Source of the DNA: Sulfuritalea sp.
GTDB taxonomy: Bacteria; Pseudomonadota; Gammaproteobacteria; Burkholderiales; Rhodocyclaceae
Length of the DNA stretch: 64,000 bases
Direction of reading: 5' to 3'
Assembly (NCBI GenBank): GCA_023229545.1
Contig: JALNZB010000016.1
Location: 14,291 to 78,290, forward strand
The first letter of the stretch is position 1, and each line of letters starts with the position of its first letter. Positions 1 through 10,741 of the stretch are shown here, in pieces. A program made the translations under genes and the position numbers. A model generated the notes under the pieces. That model saw nothing but the letters and a program-made list of their open reading frames with translations. It did no database searches and was not told where the DNA came from.

Positions 1-120
1 CAAGCATGGGAAATGAATGGCAGCGGCGAATACCGCATCAAGCCGACGCGGCGCAAACGCATCTGCGCTCAGGAACTCCTGATGGCCGACATGGGCGTGG
101 GCGCCATCAACGTAGCGTAA
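1..120 (+). CDS. C-terminal fragment, possibly polyphosphate kinase
   Basis: An open frame enters from the left edge and stops with TAA, so only 39 residues are visible. The tail contains AWEMNGSGEYRIKPT, then a basic stretch and AQELLMADMG. The pattern AW..(D/S)G.Y...P....AQ..LM recalls the extreme C terminus of polyphosphate kinase 1, but this is a short similarity from memory. The frame converges on the sppA-like gene and overlaps its last codons by 14 bases. Confidence 0.4.
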   Translation, partial: QAWEMNGSGEYRIKPTRRKRICAQELLMADMGVGAINVA

Positions 121-1051
121 AGCGCGTCAGGGCACTCACCATGCTCTCGGCCATATCCGCGCCGAACTGCTTGGCAAACTTCTCGGCAAAGTTCTGCTTG
201 ACGCTGAAATCGCGCACGTCGCTGGCCTTAAAAACATCGCGCGCGACACTATCCACAGTGCCGTAGCCATCGGCCAGACCCAGTTCGATGCTTTTCGCGC
301 CGCTCCACATCAGGCCGGAAAACATCTCGGGCGTTTCCTTGAGCCGCTTGCCCCGACCCTTTCTCACCACGTCGATGAACTGCTGGTGAATTTCGCCCAG
401 CATTTGCTTCGCGTGATCCTTGTGACTTTCATTCTGCGGCGAAAAAGGATCGAGAAAGCCCTTGCTCTCTCCGGCGGTTAACAGCCGTCGCTCGACGCCC
501 AGCTTCTCCATGGTACCGGTAAAGCCGAAGCCATCCATCAGCACGCCGATCGAACCCACAATGCTGGCCTTGTCCACATATATCTTGTCCGCTGCGGTCG
601 CAACGTAGTAACCGCCTGAAGCGCAGACATCTTCCACCACGACATGCAGCGGAATAGCCGGGTGCGCGGCGCGCAAACGCCGCATCTCATCGTTGATGAT
701 CCCGGACTGGACCGGACTGCCGCCAGGACTGTTGATGCGCAGGATAACTCCTGCCGTATGCTTGTCTTCGAACGCCGCCTGCAAGCCGTTGATGACATGC
801 TCGGCATTGGCATCTCCCTTGGCCTTGATGACACCGTTCAGATTCACCAGCGCCGTGAATTTCGCTCCGTCGCCGAGCTTGTCGGTCTGCCCCCAGTCCA
901 GTGCCAGACCGAGAATTACCACCAGGTAGGTAAAGCCTAGCAGCTTGAAAAAAATGCCCCACCGGCGACCGCGCCGCTGCTCGGCGATAGCTTCAAGCGC
1001 GAGCTTTTCCAGCACCTTGCGTTCCCACTGCATATCATCGCTATCCGACAC
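107..1051 (-). CDS. sppA: S49 signal peptide peptidase (SppA-like)
   Basis: Membrane-bound serine protease of family S49, which degrades leftover signal peptides in the inner membrane. One N-terminal membrane helix is visible (FFKLLGFTYLVVILGLAL). The protease core has the ILRINSPGG loop, the nucleophile serine in CASGGYYVA and the likely catalytic lysine in AGESKGF. This Ser-Lys pair is typical of the short, single-domain SppA form; about 314 residues fits. The frame also opens at a TTG at 1069. I prefer the GTG at 1051, which is preceded by AAGG at suitable spacing. It overlaps the end of the Rieske gene upstream and closes a minus-strand run starting at rluC. Confidence 0.9.
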   Translation of the reverse strand: MSDSDDMQWERKVLEKLALEAIAEQRRGRRWGIFFKLLGFTYLVVILGLALDWGQTDKLGDGAKFTALVNLNGVIKAKGDANAEHVINGLQAAFEDKHTAGVILRINSPGGSPVQSGIINDEMRRLRAAHPAIPLHVVVEDVCASGGYYVATAADKIYVDKASIVGSIGVLMDGFGFTGTMEKLGVERRLLTAGESKGFLDPFSPQNESHKDHAKQMLGEIHQQFIDVVRKGRGKRLKETPEMFSGLMWSGAKSIELGLADGYGTVDSVARDVFKASDVRDFSVKQNFAEKFAKQFGADMAESMVSALTRFTLR

Positions 1052-1400
1052 TTTCCCTGCCTTCCTCAATCAAGAACACGTGCCCGTCACGCTCGACCAC
1101 GGACAGCGCCACCAGTCCTTTTCCATTGCAGCGCCCGCCAAGACAGCGCCCCGACTCCGGCGCATACAGCGCGCCGTGTGTGGCGCAAGTCAAGTATAAG
1201 CCGGAATGATCGAAGAACTCGCCCGTCTGCCTGTCCATTTCGGTCGGCACGTGGGCGCAGCGGTTGAGATAGGCGTAAACCCGCCCGTAAAAACGCACCG
1301 CAAAAGCCGGATCACTAAAGCCGTGGCGATCCACCGTGAAGCGCACGCCGCGTCCACCATCGACCAGTTCGTCGCTGGCGCAGATCAGGCGCTGGTTCAA
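1041..1400 (-). CDS. Rieske [2Fe-2S] ferredoxin-like protein
   Basis: Small Rieske-type iron-sulfur protein of 119 residues. The cluster ligands are visible as CAH (in NRCAHVPTEMD) and CATHG (in LTCATHGALY), the C-x-H...C-x2-H pattern of the Rieske fold. There is no signal peptide or membrane segment, so it is cytoplasmic and more like a ferredoxin or nitrite-reductase small subunit than a bc1 Rieske subunit. The best start is a TTG at 1400 whose last two bases belong to the TGA stop of the upstream phosphatase gene, which implies translational coupling. The longer frame running upstream to 1640 is a shadow of that gene. The electron partner is unknown. Confidence 0.82.
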   Translation of the reverse strand: MNQRLICASDELVDGGRGVRFTVDRHGFSDPAFAVRFYGRVYAYLNRCAHVPTEMDRQTGEFFDHSGLYLTCATHGALYAPESGRCLGGRCNGKGLVALSVVERDGHVFLIEEGRESVG

Positions 1401-2053
1401 CCCTGTTGTCGCAGCCACGCCGCCAATTGCGCCACATCGACCGCGCAGTAGAGAGGGGATTCCGCCTCCAGAGTCTCGCGCGGATGGGCGCCATAAGCCA
1501 CGCCGAGTGCCGCCACGCCAGCGTTCCTGGCCATCAGCAGATCGTGGGTGGTGTCGCCGATCATCAGGGTTGCATCCGGCTCGACGCCAAACTCGGCCAT
1601 CAATTCTTCGAGCATCTGCGGATGCGGCTTGGATTGGCATTCGTCGGCGCAGCGCGAGGCATGAAAGCGCGGACCCAGACCGCTGACCTCGAAGGCCCGA
1701 TCCAGCCCCTTGCGCGACTTGCCGGTCGCCACCGCCAGCCTGTATCCCGCCCGCGCCAATTCATCGATCAACTCTACCGCGCCATCAAACAGCAACAGGT
1801 CCTGATCGCGCGACAAATAGTGATGTCGATAACGCTCGGCGAGATCGTGATAGCGCTCGGTCGGCAAGTCAGGCAGGGCATGGCGCAGGGCATCGATCAG
1901 GCCCAGACCGATGATGTGACTGGCTCGCTCGTCGGATGGCGGCGGAATGCCGAGATCCCGCGCGGCGGCCTTGATGCTGGCGACGATAGCGCCGGTCGAA
2001 TCCATCAGCGTGCCGTCCCAGTCGAAGACGATCAGTTCAAAACGTTTGCCCAT
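1397..2053 (-). CDS. HAD-family phosphatase (phosphoglycolate phosphatase-like)
   Basis: Cytoplasmic haloacid-dehalogenase-fold hydrolase of 218 residues. Motif I is FDWDGTLMDST near the N terminus with the nucleophile Asp; motif II is in AVATGKS; motif III/IV is GDTTHDLLMARNAG. A helical cap follows motif I, as in phosphoglycolate phosphatase (Gph) and beta-phosphoglucomutase relatives. Substrate cannot be told from sequence. The start chosen is the ATG at 2053 giving MGKRFELIVFD; the longer frame up to 2173 lies inside rluC. It overlaps the rluC 3' end by 17 bases and the Rieske start by a few bases, so rluC, phosphatase, Rieske and sppA look like one operon. Confidence 0.88.
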   Translation of the reverse strand: MGKRFELIVFDWDGTLMDSTGAIVASIKAAARDLGIPPPSDERASHIIGLGLIDALRHALPDLPTERYHDLAERYRHHYLSRDQDLLLFDGAVELIDELARAGYRLAVATGKSRKGLDRAFEVSGLGPRFHASRCADECQSKPHPQMLEELMAEFGVEPDATLMIGDTTHDLLMARNAGVAALGVAYGAHPRETLEAESPLYCAVDVAQLAAWLRQQG

Positions 2054-2999
2054 AATCCCTTGTTTCGTTTCTATCCAGTTTTTCGGTAAAGCTGCGCAAT
2101 TCCACCGGCAGAGGCGATTCAAGGGCCAAAGGTGCGCCGGACAGCGGATGCGGCAGCGCCAGCTTGGCCGCATGCAGGAACATGCGGCCGAGTCCGGTCT
2201 TCTGCAAGGCCTTGTTCAGAGGAAAATCACCATACTTGTCATCGCCAGCGATGGGAAAGCCCAGATGCGCCAGATGCACGCGAATTTGGTGCGTCCGCCC
2301 GGTCTTGAGTTCCACCTCGACCAGACTGAAATTCTCCCAGCGCGCCACCAGCCGCACGATGGAATGCGACGGTTTGCCCTCGGCATTGACGCTGACCCTT
2401 CGTTCGCCTTCAGCCGTCAGATACTTGTGCAAAGGCAGGCAGACATGCTGCAATTCGTTGCGCCAGCGGCCCTTGACCAGCGCCAGGTAGCGCTTGCTGA
2501 TGCCGCCGTCGCGAAACATGTCATGCAGTTTGGTCAGCGCCATGCGCTTCTTCGCCACTATCAGCAGGCCCGAGGTATCCCGATCCAGGCGGTGAGCCAG
2601 TTCGAGAAACTTCGCCAGCGGTCGCGCGCGGCGCAACTGCTCGATCACACCGAAGGAAACACCGCTGCCGCCGTGCACCGCCACGCCGGTCGGCTTGTCG
2701 ATCACGATGAGCGCATCGTCCTCGAAAGCTATTTCAAAATCCCGTGGCGGAATCGCCGCTTGTGACGGTCGTTCGGCGGTGCGCATGGGCGGCACCCGCA
2801 ATCGGTCGCCAACCTTGAGCCGATACTCGGCCTGCACCCGCCCCTTGTTCACCCTCACCTCGCCGCTGCGCACGATGCGGTAGATGTGGCTTTTCGGCAC
2901 GCCTTTGGCTACGCGCAGCAGAAAGTTGTCGAGGCGCTGGCCTTCGGCCTCCTCGCCAACCTCAAGCCATGTAACCGAATCTTTGCTTAAGTCCTTCAT
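2037..2999 (-). CDS. rluC: 23S rRNA pseudouridine synthase RluC
   Basis: Pseudouridine synthase expected to modify 23S rRNA at positions 955, 2504 and 2580. An S4 RNA-binding domain is at about residues 15-80 (LDNFLLRVAKG, VRVNKGRVQ), followed by the RluA-type catalytic domain with the HRLDRDTSGLLIVAKK motif holding the catalytic Asp. The length of 320 residues is normal. I start at the ATG at 2999; a TTG two codons upstream is also open. There is almost no room for a leader: TATATT sits only 4 bases before the TTG-CAA-ATG start region. Divergent from rne, the same neighbourhood as in E. coli. Confidence 0.95.
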   Translation of the reverse strand: MKDLSKDSVTWLEVGEEAEGQRLDNFLLRVAKGVPKSHIYRIVRSGEVRVNKGRVQAEYRLKVGDRLRVPPMRTAERPSQAAIPPRDFEIAFEDDALIVIDKPTGVAVHGGSGVSFGVIEQLRRARPLAKFLELAHRLDRDTSGLLIVAKKRMALTKLHDMFRDGGISKRYLALVKGRWRNELQHVCLPLHKYLTAEGERRVSVNAEGKPSHSIVRLVARWENFSLVEVELKTGRTHQIRVHLAHLGFPIAGDDKYGDFPLNKALQKTGLGRMFLHAAKLALPHPLSGAPLALESPLPVELRSFTEKLDRNETRDYGQTF

Positions 3000-3481
3000 T
3001 TGCAATATACTGATCGCTTGGTTAGCCGTCCCGTGACGGTGTGCCCGGCGGCCCGAAGTGGCGTCGGTGGCACGGTTCCCGGGGCGTTGTTGCCGCCGTT
3101 GCAGTGTCGCTTGTCAGCGATCGAATGCATGGAGACAACAAGGGCGCGAGAGCTTATTAACAGCCGCCGGACTTAACAACTCCGACCGGCAGCGCAGCCA
3201 GCCGACCACAGGGTGTTTCGCTCGCCCGAAAGAGCGATACTACTTGATTGCGCACAACACACGCACAGATTTGGGCACAGATTGCCGGACGCTGATCGCT
3301 AATCATCGGTCAGCGACCGCCTTACCGAAGACAAGTCATCAACCCCGTTTGCCACGTTAAACCACAGGCACCATGAACCCGCCAAACCAACCGCAAACCC
3401 GAGGCACACCGCCCGCGTCCTGACGCCCGCAGTGTGCGACTTGTCGTGCCCGCCTGGCAGTGAATGCGCGCGGGAGCACAC
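3000..3481. promoter_or_regulatory. rluC/rne divergent region and long rne leader
   Basis: A stretch of about 480 bases without a credible gene separates the divergent rluC and rne starts. In enterobacteria the rne mRNA has a long structured 5' untranslated region through which RNase E regulates its own message. The length and position here fit a similar leader, but I cannot show homology. The rne ATG is preceded by GGGAG at suitable spacing. Short frames here have no recognisable protein features. Confidence 0.45.
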
Positions 3482-6232
3482 ATGAAACGCATGCTTTTCA
3501 ATGCGACGCAGGCTGAGGAACTCCGCGTCGCGATTGTTGATGGTCAGAAACTGATTGACCTCGACATCGAATCAGCCAACAAGGAACAACGCAAGAGCAA
3601 TATCTACAAGGCCGTCATCACCCGCATCGAGCCGAGTCTCGAAGCCGCCTTTGTCGACTATGGCGCCGAGCGTCACGGCTTTCTGCCGTTCAAGGAAATT
3701 TCCCGCACCTATTTCAAGCCCGGCGTCGACGCCGGCAAGGCGCGTATTCAGGATGTCCTCAGCAACGGCCAGGAACTCATCGTCCAGGTTGAAAAGGACG
3801 AGCGCGGCAACAAGGGCGCAGCCCTGACCACTTACGTCTCGCTGGCCGGTCGCTACCTCGTGCTGATGCCCAACAACCCGCGTGGCGGCGGCGTTTCGCG
3901 CCGCATCGAGGGCGACGACCGCCAAGAACTGCGCGAAGTCATGGATCAACTGGTCGTTCCCAACGGCACCAGCCTGATCGCCCGCACTGCCGGCATCGGC
4001 CGCACACTGGAAGAACTCCAGTGGGACCTCAACTACCTGCTGCAACTATGGAACGCCATCGACGGCGCGTCCAAGGCGCAGAGCGGCGCCTTCCTGATCT
4101 ACCAGGAATCCAGCCTGGTCATCCGCGCCATCCGCGACTATTTCCATTCGGAAATCGGCGAGATACTGATCGATACCGACGACATTTTTGAACAGGCGCA
4201 GCAGTTCATGGCGCACGTGATGCCGGGCACGGTCAATCGCGTCAAGCGCTACCACGACGACGTGCCGCTGTTCTCGCGCTTCCAGATCGAGCACCAGATC
4301 GAATCGGCCTACTCGCGCCAGGTGACGCTACCGTCGGGCGGCGCCATCGTCATCGACCATACCGAAGCACTGGTGTCGGTCGACGTCAACTCGGGCCGCG
4401 CCACCAAGGGCAGCGACATCGAGGAAACAGCCTTTCGCACCAACAGCGAAGCCGCCGACGAAATTGCCCGCCAGTTGCGTCTGCGCGACCTGGGCGGTCT
4501 GATCGTGATCGACTTCATCGACATGGAATCGACCAAGAATCAGCGTGAAGTCGAGAACAGGCTGCGCGACGCCCTGCGTTTCGACCGCGCGCGCGTCCAG
4601 ACTGGCAAGATCAGCCGTTTTGGCCTGCTCGAACTGTCGCGCCAGCGCCTGCGTCCGGCGCTCGCCGAGACCAGCTACATCACCTGTCCGCGCTGCACCG
4701 GCACCGGTCACATCCGCAGCACCGAATCCGCCGCACTGCACATTCTGCGCATCCTCGAAGAGGAAGCCATGAAGGAAAACACCGGCGCCATGCACTGTCA
4801 GGTGCCTGTGGATGTCGCCACGTTCCTGCTCAACGAAAAGCGCGTCGATATTTCCCGCATCGAGATGCGCCATCGAGTCAATCTGGTGATCGTACCCAAC
4901 CGGCATCTTGAGACGCCAGCGCATGAAATCGTCCGCCTGCGTCATGACCAGTTGAATGCCGAAGGCATCGCCCTCGCCAGTTATCAGATGGCGGAAAAGC
5001 CGGTTGAAGAAGCCTACCAGCCGCCGTCTGCGCAAACGGACATCAAGCCCGTAAGAATCGAGGCTGCGGTGAAAGGAATCACCCCCGACCAGCCGGCGCC
5101 GATCGTCGAGCCGAGAGCAGCGCAGCCTGTAACCCAAGCATCATCGGCAAACGAAATGGGCTTCTTTGCCAAAATCGTCGCCTTCTTCCAGGGTGGCGCC
5201 AAGGCAGAAGCGCCTGTTGCCAGTGCAGAAAAAACCAGTAAGCCGCCGCGCCGTGACGGTGGCCGCGACCGCAACCGCGATGGCAATCGCGAAGGAGGCC
5301 GGGGCGGACGGGACCGCAACAATCGTCGCGACAACCGCGATGGTGGCGAACGCAAGACCGAGCCGACGCAACGCCCTCAGGCAAAGCGCGACGAGCCACA
5401 AGGCGAAGGCGGCAACCGTCGCCCACGCAACGAAGCGAAGGAAGCCCGCGAACCGAGGGAGACACGTGAACCACGTCCGCCGCGTGAACCGCGTCCGCCG
5501 CGCGAACCCAAGGAAGCCCGCGAGCCGCGTCCGCCGCGTGGCGAACCGAATGCCGCGCAAACCGCCGTGTCGCCAGCGCCGACTTCTGCCAATGAAGACG
5601 GCCAGGCTCCCAGCCAGGACGGCGAAGCCCGCAGTGGACGCAGAAGCCGCGGTCGCGGTCGCGGACGGGGTCGCATCGAAGAAGGCGTCGCAGCGGAAGC
5701 CACGGCTGGCGAGCTGGTCGCAACTCAGGTTGCAGAAGCCCCGCCCGTCACCGCCGAAACCAGCGCCGCCCAACCGATGACTGCGGCAGTGATCGAACCG
5801 GTGGCCACCGTCGAGCCAGTCGTTGCGGTCGAACCCGCGCCGATCCCGGTCGTCGCCACGGAGCCGGTTGCCGCGGCTGCACCCATGGTCACCACGGCCA
5901 TTGCAGTCCAGGAACCCATTCCACTGCCGGTTCCGGTGCCAGTCGCGGCACCTGCCCCGGTTGCTGAAAGCATTCCGCAGCCTGTCGCGGCAACCCCGCA
6001 ACCCGTTGCGCCCGCCATCGATCCCATCATCGTGCCGCCGGCACCGAAACCCGCCCCGGTCGATATTTCAGGATCGCTGCAACAGGCGGGTCTGGTCATG
6101 ATCGAAACCAGCAGTGTCGCTCCGTACCCCGCAGCGACTCTTGAGCCGGCACCGACTCTGGGCCGCAAACCGAGGCCGGCGCCGGTGATCACCAACGAAC
6201 CCCTGCAAATGGTGGAAACCAAGAACGACTGA
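3482..6232 (+). CDS. rne: Ribonuclease E
   Basis: Essential endoribonuclease that starts mRNA decay and processes rRNA and tRNA at AU-rich single-stranded sites; membrane-associated scaffold of the degradosome. Of 916 residues, the N-terminal half is the catalytic core: S1 domain around residues 35-120, 5'-sensor and RNase H-like parts, the DNase I-like catalytic site with SVDVNSGRATKG and VIDFIDM supplying the metal-binding aspartates, and the zinc-link CPRCTGTG. The C-terminal half is low-complexity: an Arg/Asp/Asn-rich RNA-binding stretch, EPRPPREPRPPR repeats, then a Pro/Ala/Val-rich tail. I start at the ATG at 3482 (MKRMLFNATQ), not the one 6 codons upstream. The disordered region carries one copy of the dispersed 22-base element. 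Confidence 0.97.
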   Translation: MKRMLFNATQAEELRVAIVDGQKLIDLDIESANKEQRKSNIYKAVITRIEPSLEAAFVDYGAERHGFLPFKEISRTYFKPGVDAGKARIQDVLSNGQELIVQVEKDERGNKGAALTTYVSLAGRYLVLMPNNPRGGGVSRRIEGDDRQELREVMDQLVVPNGTSLIARTAGIGRTLEELQWDLNYLLQLWNAIDGASKAQSGAFLIYQESSLVIRAIRDYFHSEIGEILIDTDDIFEQAQQFMAHVMPGTVNRVKRYHDDVPLFSRFQIEHQIESAYSRQVTLPSGGAIVIDHTEALVSVDVNSGRATKGSDIEETAFRTNSEAADEIARQLRLRDLGGLIVIDFIDMESTKNQREVENRLRDALRFDRARVQTGKISRFGLLELSRQRLRPALAETSYITCPRCTGTGHIRSTESAALHILRILEEEAMKENTGAMHCQVPVDVATFLLNEKRVDISRIEMRHRVNLVIVPNRHLETPAHEIVRLRHDQLNAEGIALASYQMAEKPVEEAYQPPSAQTDIKPVRIEAAVKGITPDQPAPIVEPRAAQPVTQASSANEMGFFAKIVAFFQGGAKAEAPVASAEKTSKPPRRDGGRDRNRDGNREGGRGGRDRNNRRDNRDGGERKTEPTQRPQAKRDEPQGEGGNRRPRNEAKEAREPRETREPRPPREPRPPREPKEAREPRPPRGEPNAAQTAVSPAPTSANEDGQAPSQDGEARSGRRSRGRGRGRGRIEEGVAAEATAGELVATQVAEAPPVTAETSAAQPMTAAVIEPVATVEPVVAVEPAPIPVVATEPVAAAAPMVTTAIAVQEPIPLPVPVPVAAPAPVAESIPQPVAATPQPVAPAIDPIIVPPAPKPAPVDISGSLQQAGLVMIETSSVAPYPAATLEPAPTLGRKPRPAPVITNEPLQMVETKND
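5563..5584 (+). repeat. Dispersed 22-base element, copy 1 (inside rne)
   Basis: Exact match to the consensus CGCCGT-NN-CGCCAGCGCCGACT (NN = GT). It is read in the sense direction by rne as part of TAVSPAPTS, in the disordered C-terminal half. Confidence 0.8.
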
Positions 6233-6254
6233 TACTCGCTATCCGGAGCAAGCA

Positions 6255-6288
6255 ACGGGCGCCATGCTTTGCATGGCGCCCGTTTTTT
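6255..6288 (+). terminator. Rho-independent terminator of rne
   Basis: A perfect 13-base inverted repeat (ACGGGCGCCATGC, loop TTT, GCATGGCGCCCGT) is followed by a run of six T. It lies 22 bases after the rne stop and just before the convergent tyrosine phosphatase gene ends. Confidence 0.93.
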
Positions 6289-6289
6289 G

Positions 6290-6795
6290 TTATATCCCCG
6301 GTGGAATGCCGGAAACGGTATCCACGCGATTGGCGCTGAGTTTCAGAATCAGTTGGGTCGCCGCATCCTCGACCAGATCCAGCACAAGCTCAAAACCCTG
6401 CGCATCGCCGTAGTAGGGGTCGGGAACCTCCTCCTGATCGAGGTCTTCGCCGAAATCGAGAAACATTTTCAGCTTCTGTTGATACTGCGGCGGACAGGCA
6501 CGTTGCAACAGTTCCAGATGCTCGCGATCCATCGCCAGCACGTAATCGAAGCGGATGAAATCGAACTCCGTCACCCGCCGCGCGCGCAAGGGCGACAAGT
6601 CATAGCCGCGCCGCAAGGCTGCGGCGATAGCGCGCGGATCGGGCGGCTTGCCGACATGGTAGCCGTGAGTCCCGGCCGAATCGAACTCAAACAGGCGTTC
6701 CACGCCCTGACGCGCCGCCAAAGCGCGCGCCACGCCTTCGGCGCTGGGCGACCGGCATATGTTCCCGGTACATACAAACAGCACCTTATTCGGTG

Positions 6796-6799
<4 letters not shown>
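6290..6799 (-). CDS. Low-molecular-weight protein-tyrosine phosphatase
   Basis: Cytoplasmic phosphatase of the low-molecular-weight family, 169 residues. The P-loop is at the N terminus: VCTGNICRS, a CX5R signature with Cys10 as nucleophile and Arg16. The general-acid loop is VPDPYYGD near residue 125, with its Asp and paired Tyr residues. Relatives are Wzb/Etp-type regulators of exopolysaccharide export and housekeeping LMW-PTPs; no polysaccharide genes are nearby, so a specific role cannot be assigned. Its ATG overlaps the uvrB stop by four bases, so it is translated from the uvrB message. Confidence 0.92.
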
Positions 6800-8868
<2,069 letters not shown>

Positions 8869-8964
8869 AACCCGTCTATTTGCGTATGGAAAGCCGCCAA
8901 ATTCCTGCTCGAATCGGGTCGGTCGATGCGGTATTATTGCGTATATCGCAGTGCAGCATAAAAT

Positions 8965-8986
8965 CGCCGTACCGCCAGCGCCGACT
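8965..8986 (+). repeat. Dispersed 22-base element, copy 2 (upstream of aminotransferase)
   Basis: Exact consensus match (NN = AC) in the region between divergent uvrB and the aminotransferase gene, ending 28 bases before the aminotransferase ATG. It therefore probably lies in the 5' untranslated region or promoter of that gene. Confidence 0.8.
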
Positions 8987-9014
8987 TTTTAACTTTCCCG
9001 CTTCTGGAGTACTC

Positions 9015-10220
9015 ATGACCTCGATCTTCGCCGCCGTCGAAATGGCGCCCCGCGACCCCATTCTCGGCCTCACCGAAGGCTTCAACGCCGACAAGAACCC
9101 CAACAAGGTCAATCTCGGCGTTGGCGTCTATTACGATGACAATGGCAAAGTGCCGCTGCTGGGCGCGGTCAAAGCCGCCGAGAAAGTTCGCATGGAGGCC
9201 GCACCAGCGCGTGGCTACCAGCCGATCGAAGGCATGGCCGCCTACAACCAGGCGGTACAGGCTCTGATGTTCGGCGCCGATTCGTCCCTCATCAAGGACG
9301 GTCGCTTGGTCACCGTCGAGGCGCTCGGCGGCACCGGCGCGCTCAAGGTCGGCGCGGATTTCCTCAAGCGTCTCTATCCCGACGCCAAGGTTTACATCAG
9401 CGATCCGAGCTGGGAAAACCACCGTGCCCTGTTCGAGTCCGCCGGCTTCACCGTGGAGCACTACGCCTACTACGACGCCGCCACGCGCGGCGTCGATTTC
9501 GCCGCGATGAAGGCCAGCCTCAACAGCCTGCCCGCCACCTCCATCATCGTGCTGCACGCCTGCTGCCACAACCCCACCGGCGCCGACATCTCGACCGCGC
9601 AGTGGAAGGAAGTGGTCGACATCATCCGCACCCGCAATCTGGTCGCCTTCATCGACATGGCCTATCAGGGCTTTGCCGACGGCATCAAGCAAGACGCAGT
9701 GGCGCTTGACCTGTTCGCCGCATCGGACCTGCAATTCTTCGTTTCGAGCAGCTTCAGCAAGTCCTTCTCGCTCTATGGCGAGCGCGTCGGCGCCCTGACC
9801 ATGGTCACCGCCGGCAAGGATGAATCCGCGCGTGTGCTTTCGCAAGTCAAGCGAGTGATCCGCACCAACTACTCCAACCCGCCCACCCACGGCGGTGCCA
9901 TCGTCGCCGCCGTGCTCTCCAGCCCGGAACTGCGCCAGCAGTGGGAAGACGAACTGGCCGGCATGCGCGAGCGCATCCGCGCCATGCGCGTCGCGCTCGC
10001 CGAAAAGCTCAAGACCAAGGGTGTGGCGCAGGACTTCAGCTTCATCACCAAACAGCGCGGCATGTTCTCTTACACCGGCCTCACCGTCGAGCAGGTGGAA
10101 AAGCTCAAGAGCGATTTCGGCGTTTATGCTGTCGGCACCGGTCGCATCTGCGTCGCCGCGCTGAACAGCAGGAACATCGACTACGTCGCCGACGCCATCG
10201 CCACGGTGCTGAAGAAGTAA
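9015..10220 (+). CDS. Aromatic/aspartate aminotransferase (class I)
   Basis: PLP-dependent aminotransferase of 401 residues that moves amino groups between aspartate or aromatic amino acids and 2-oxoglutarate. It has the TyrB/AspC form: N-terminal MTSIFAAVEMAPRDPILGL, GYQPIEGMAAY, the ACCHNPTGAD loop, the Schiff-base lysine in SSFSKSFSLYGERVG, and a conserved Arg near the C terminus in GTGRICVAALN. AspC and TyrB are not reliably separated by sequence, and tyrB-type is common in betaproteobacteria. The start is the ATG at 9015, preceded by CTGGAG; the longer frame to 8880 runs through the dispersed element and is not credible. A strong tRNA promoter follows directly. Confidence 0.93.
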   Translation: MTSIFAAVEMAPRDPILGLTEGFNADKNPNKVNLGVGVYYDDNGKVPLLGAVKAAEKVRMEAAPARGYQPIEGMAAYNQAVQALMFGADSSLIKDGRLVTVEALGGTGALKVGADFLKRLYPDAKVYISDPSWENHRALFESAGFTVEHYAYYDAATRGVDFAAMKASLNSLPATSIIVLHACCHNPTGADISTAQWKEVVDIIRTRNLVAFIDMAYQGFADGIKQDAVALDLFAASDLQFFVSSSFSKSFSLYGERVGALTMVTAGKDESARVLSQVKRVIRTNYSNPPTHGGAIVAAVLSSPELRQQWEDELAGMRERIRAMRVALAEKLKTKGVAQDFSFITKQRGMFSYTGLTVEQVEKLKSDFGVYAVGTGRICVAALNSRNIDYVADAIATVLKK

Positions 10221-10228
10221 CAAACCTG

Positions 10229-10257
10229 TTGCGAGCAAAAAGGGACGCGGCTATAAT
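10229..10257 (+). promoter_or_regulatory. Sigma-70 promoter of tRNA-Asn
   Basis: TTGCGA (10229-10234), 17-base spacer and a perfect TATAAT (10252-10257), followed about 16 bases later by the mature tRNA 5' end. Close to the ideal housekeeping promoter. Confidence 0.85.
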
Positions 10258-10273
10258 CCGCGCCTCTTGATAT

Positions 10274-10349
10274 TCCTCGATAGCTCAGTTGGTAGAGCGC
10301 CGGACTGTTAATCCGTAGGTCCCTGGTTCGAGCCCAGGTCGAGGAGCCA
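10274..10349 (+). tRNA. tRNA-Asn (anticodon GTT)
   Basis: A full cloverleaf: acceptor stem TCCTCGA pairs with TCGAGGA, D-arm GCTC...GAGC, anticodon loop CTGTTAA with GTT, T-arm with GGTTCGAGCCC, and an encoded CCA end. Length 76. Confidence 0.97.
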
Positions 10350-10365
10350 GAATTAGCAAGCAGTT

Positions 10366-10398
10366 AGGCCATCCTTCAAGGGTGGCCTTCTGCTTTTG
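10366..10398 (+). terminator. Terminator after tRNA-Asn
   Basis: AGGCCATCC, loop TTCAA, GGGTGGCCT form a 9-base stem with one G-U pair, followed by TCTGCTTTT. It lies 17 bases after the tRNA. Confidence 0.75.
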
Positions 10399-10478
10399 AT
10401 GAGCAGGTATTGACTCGGGGGCATCTCCGGTCAATATGAAGGCTATCTTTCCACACCTATCATTCGTTCAAAATCGCC

Positions 10479-10721
10479 ATGTCTACTGCTGAAAACATTT
10501 ACTGCTATCACTGCGGCCGGCATCACCCCAGTGGTGAAATGCGCCAGATTGAAACCAAGACTGGAAAGAAATGGCGCTGCATCAAGTCCATCGAGGCGAC
10601 AAAGAAGAGCAGCAGTCAGCGCGATGCTTTCGGCAAGACCGTCACCATGATCAACAAGTCGGAAAATCAAGCGCGCATCAAGGCCAGGCTGAATGCCGAA
10701 CGACTGTTGGCTGCGGGTTAG
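10479..10721 (+). CDS. Small zinc-ribbon-like hypothetical protein
   Basis: An 80-residue basic protein. The N terminus has CYHCGRHHPSGEM and a further Cys in KKWRCIKS, suggesting a small metal-binding knuckle; the rest is Lys/Ser/Arg-rich and helical toward the end. I do not recognise the family. The ATG at 10479 has no strong ribosome-binding site. It is followed after 20 bases by the YjdM-like zinc-ribbon gene on the same strand, so the two may be cotranscribed. Confidence 0.6.
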   Translation: MSTAENIYCYHCGRHHPSGEMRQIETKTGKKWRCIKSIEATKKSSSQRDAFGKTVTMINKSENQARIKARLNAERLLAAG

Positions 10722-10741
10722 GACCGACCAGAAAAAAGCCC

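Noticed and set aside
5400..5560. Repeats of CCGCGTGAACCGCGTCCGCC type
   Set aside because: They code the EPRPPR low-complexity part of RNase E; expected for its disordered C-terminal half.
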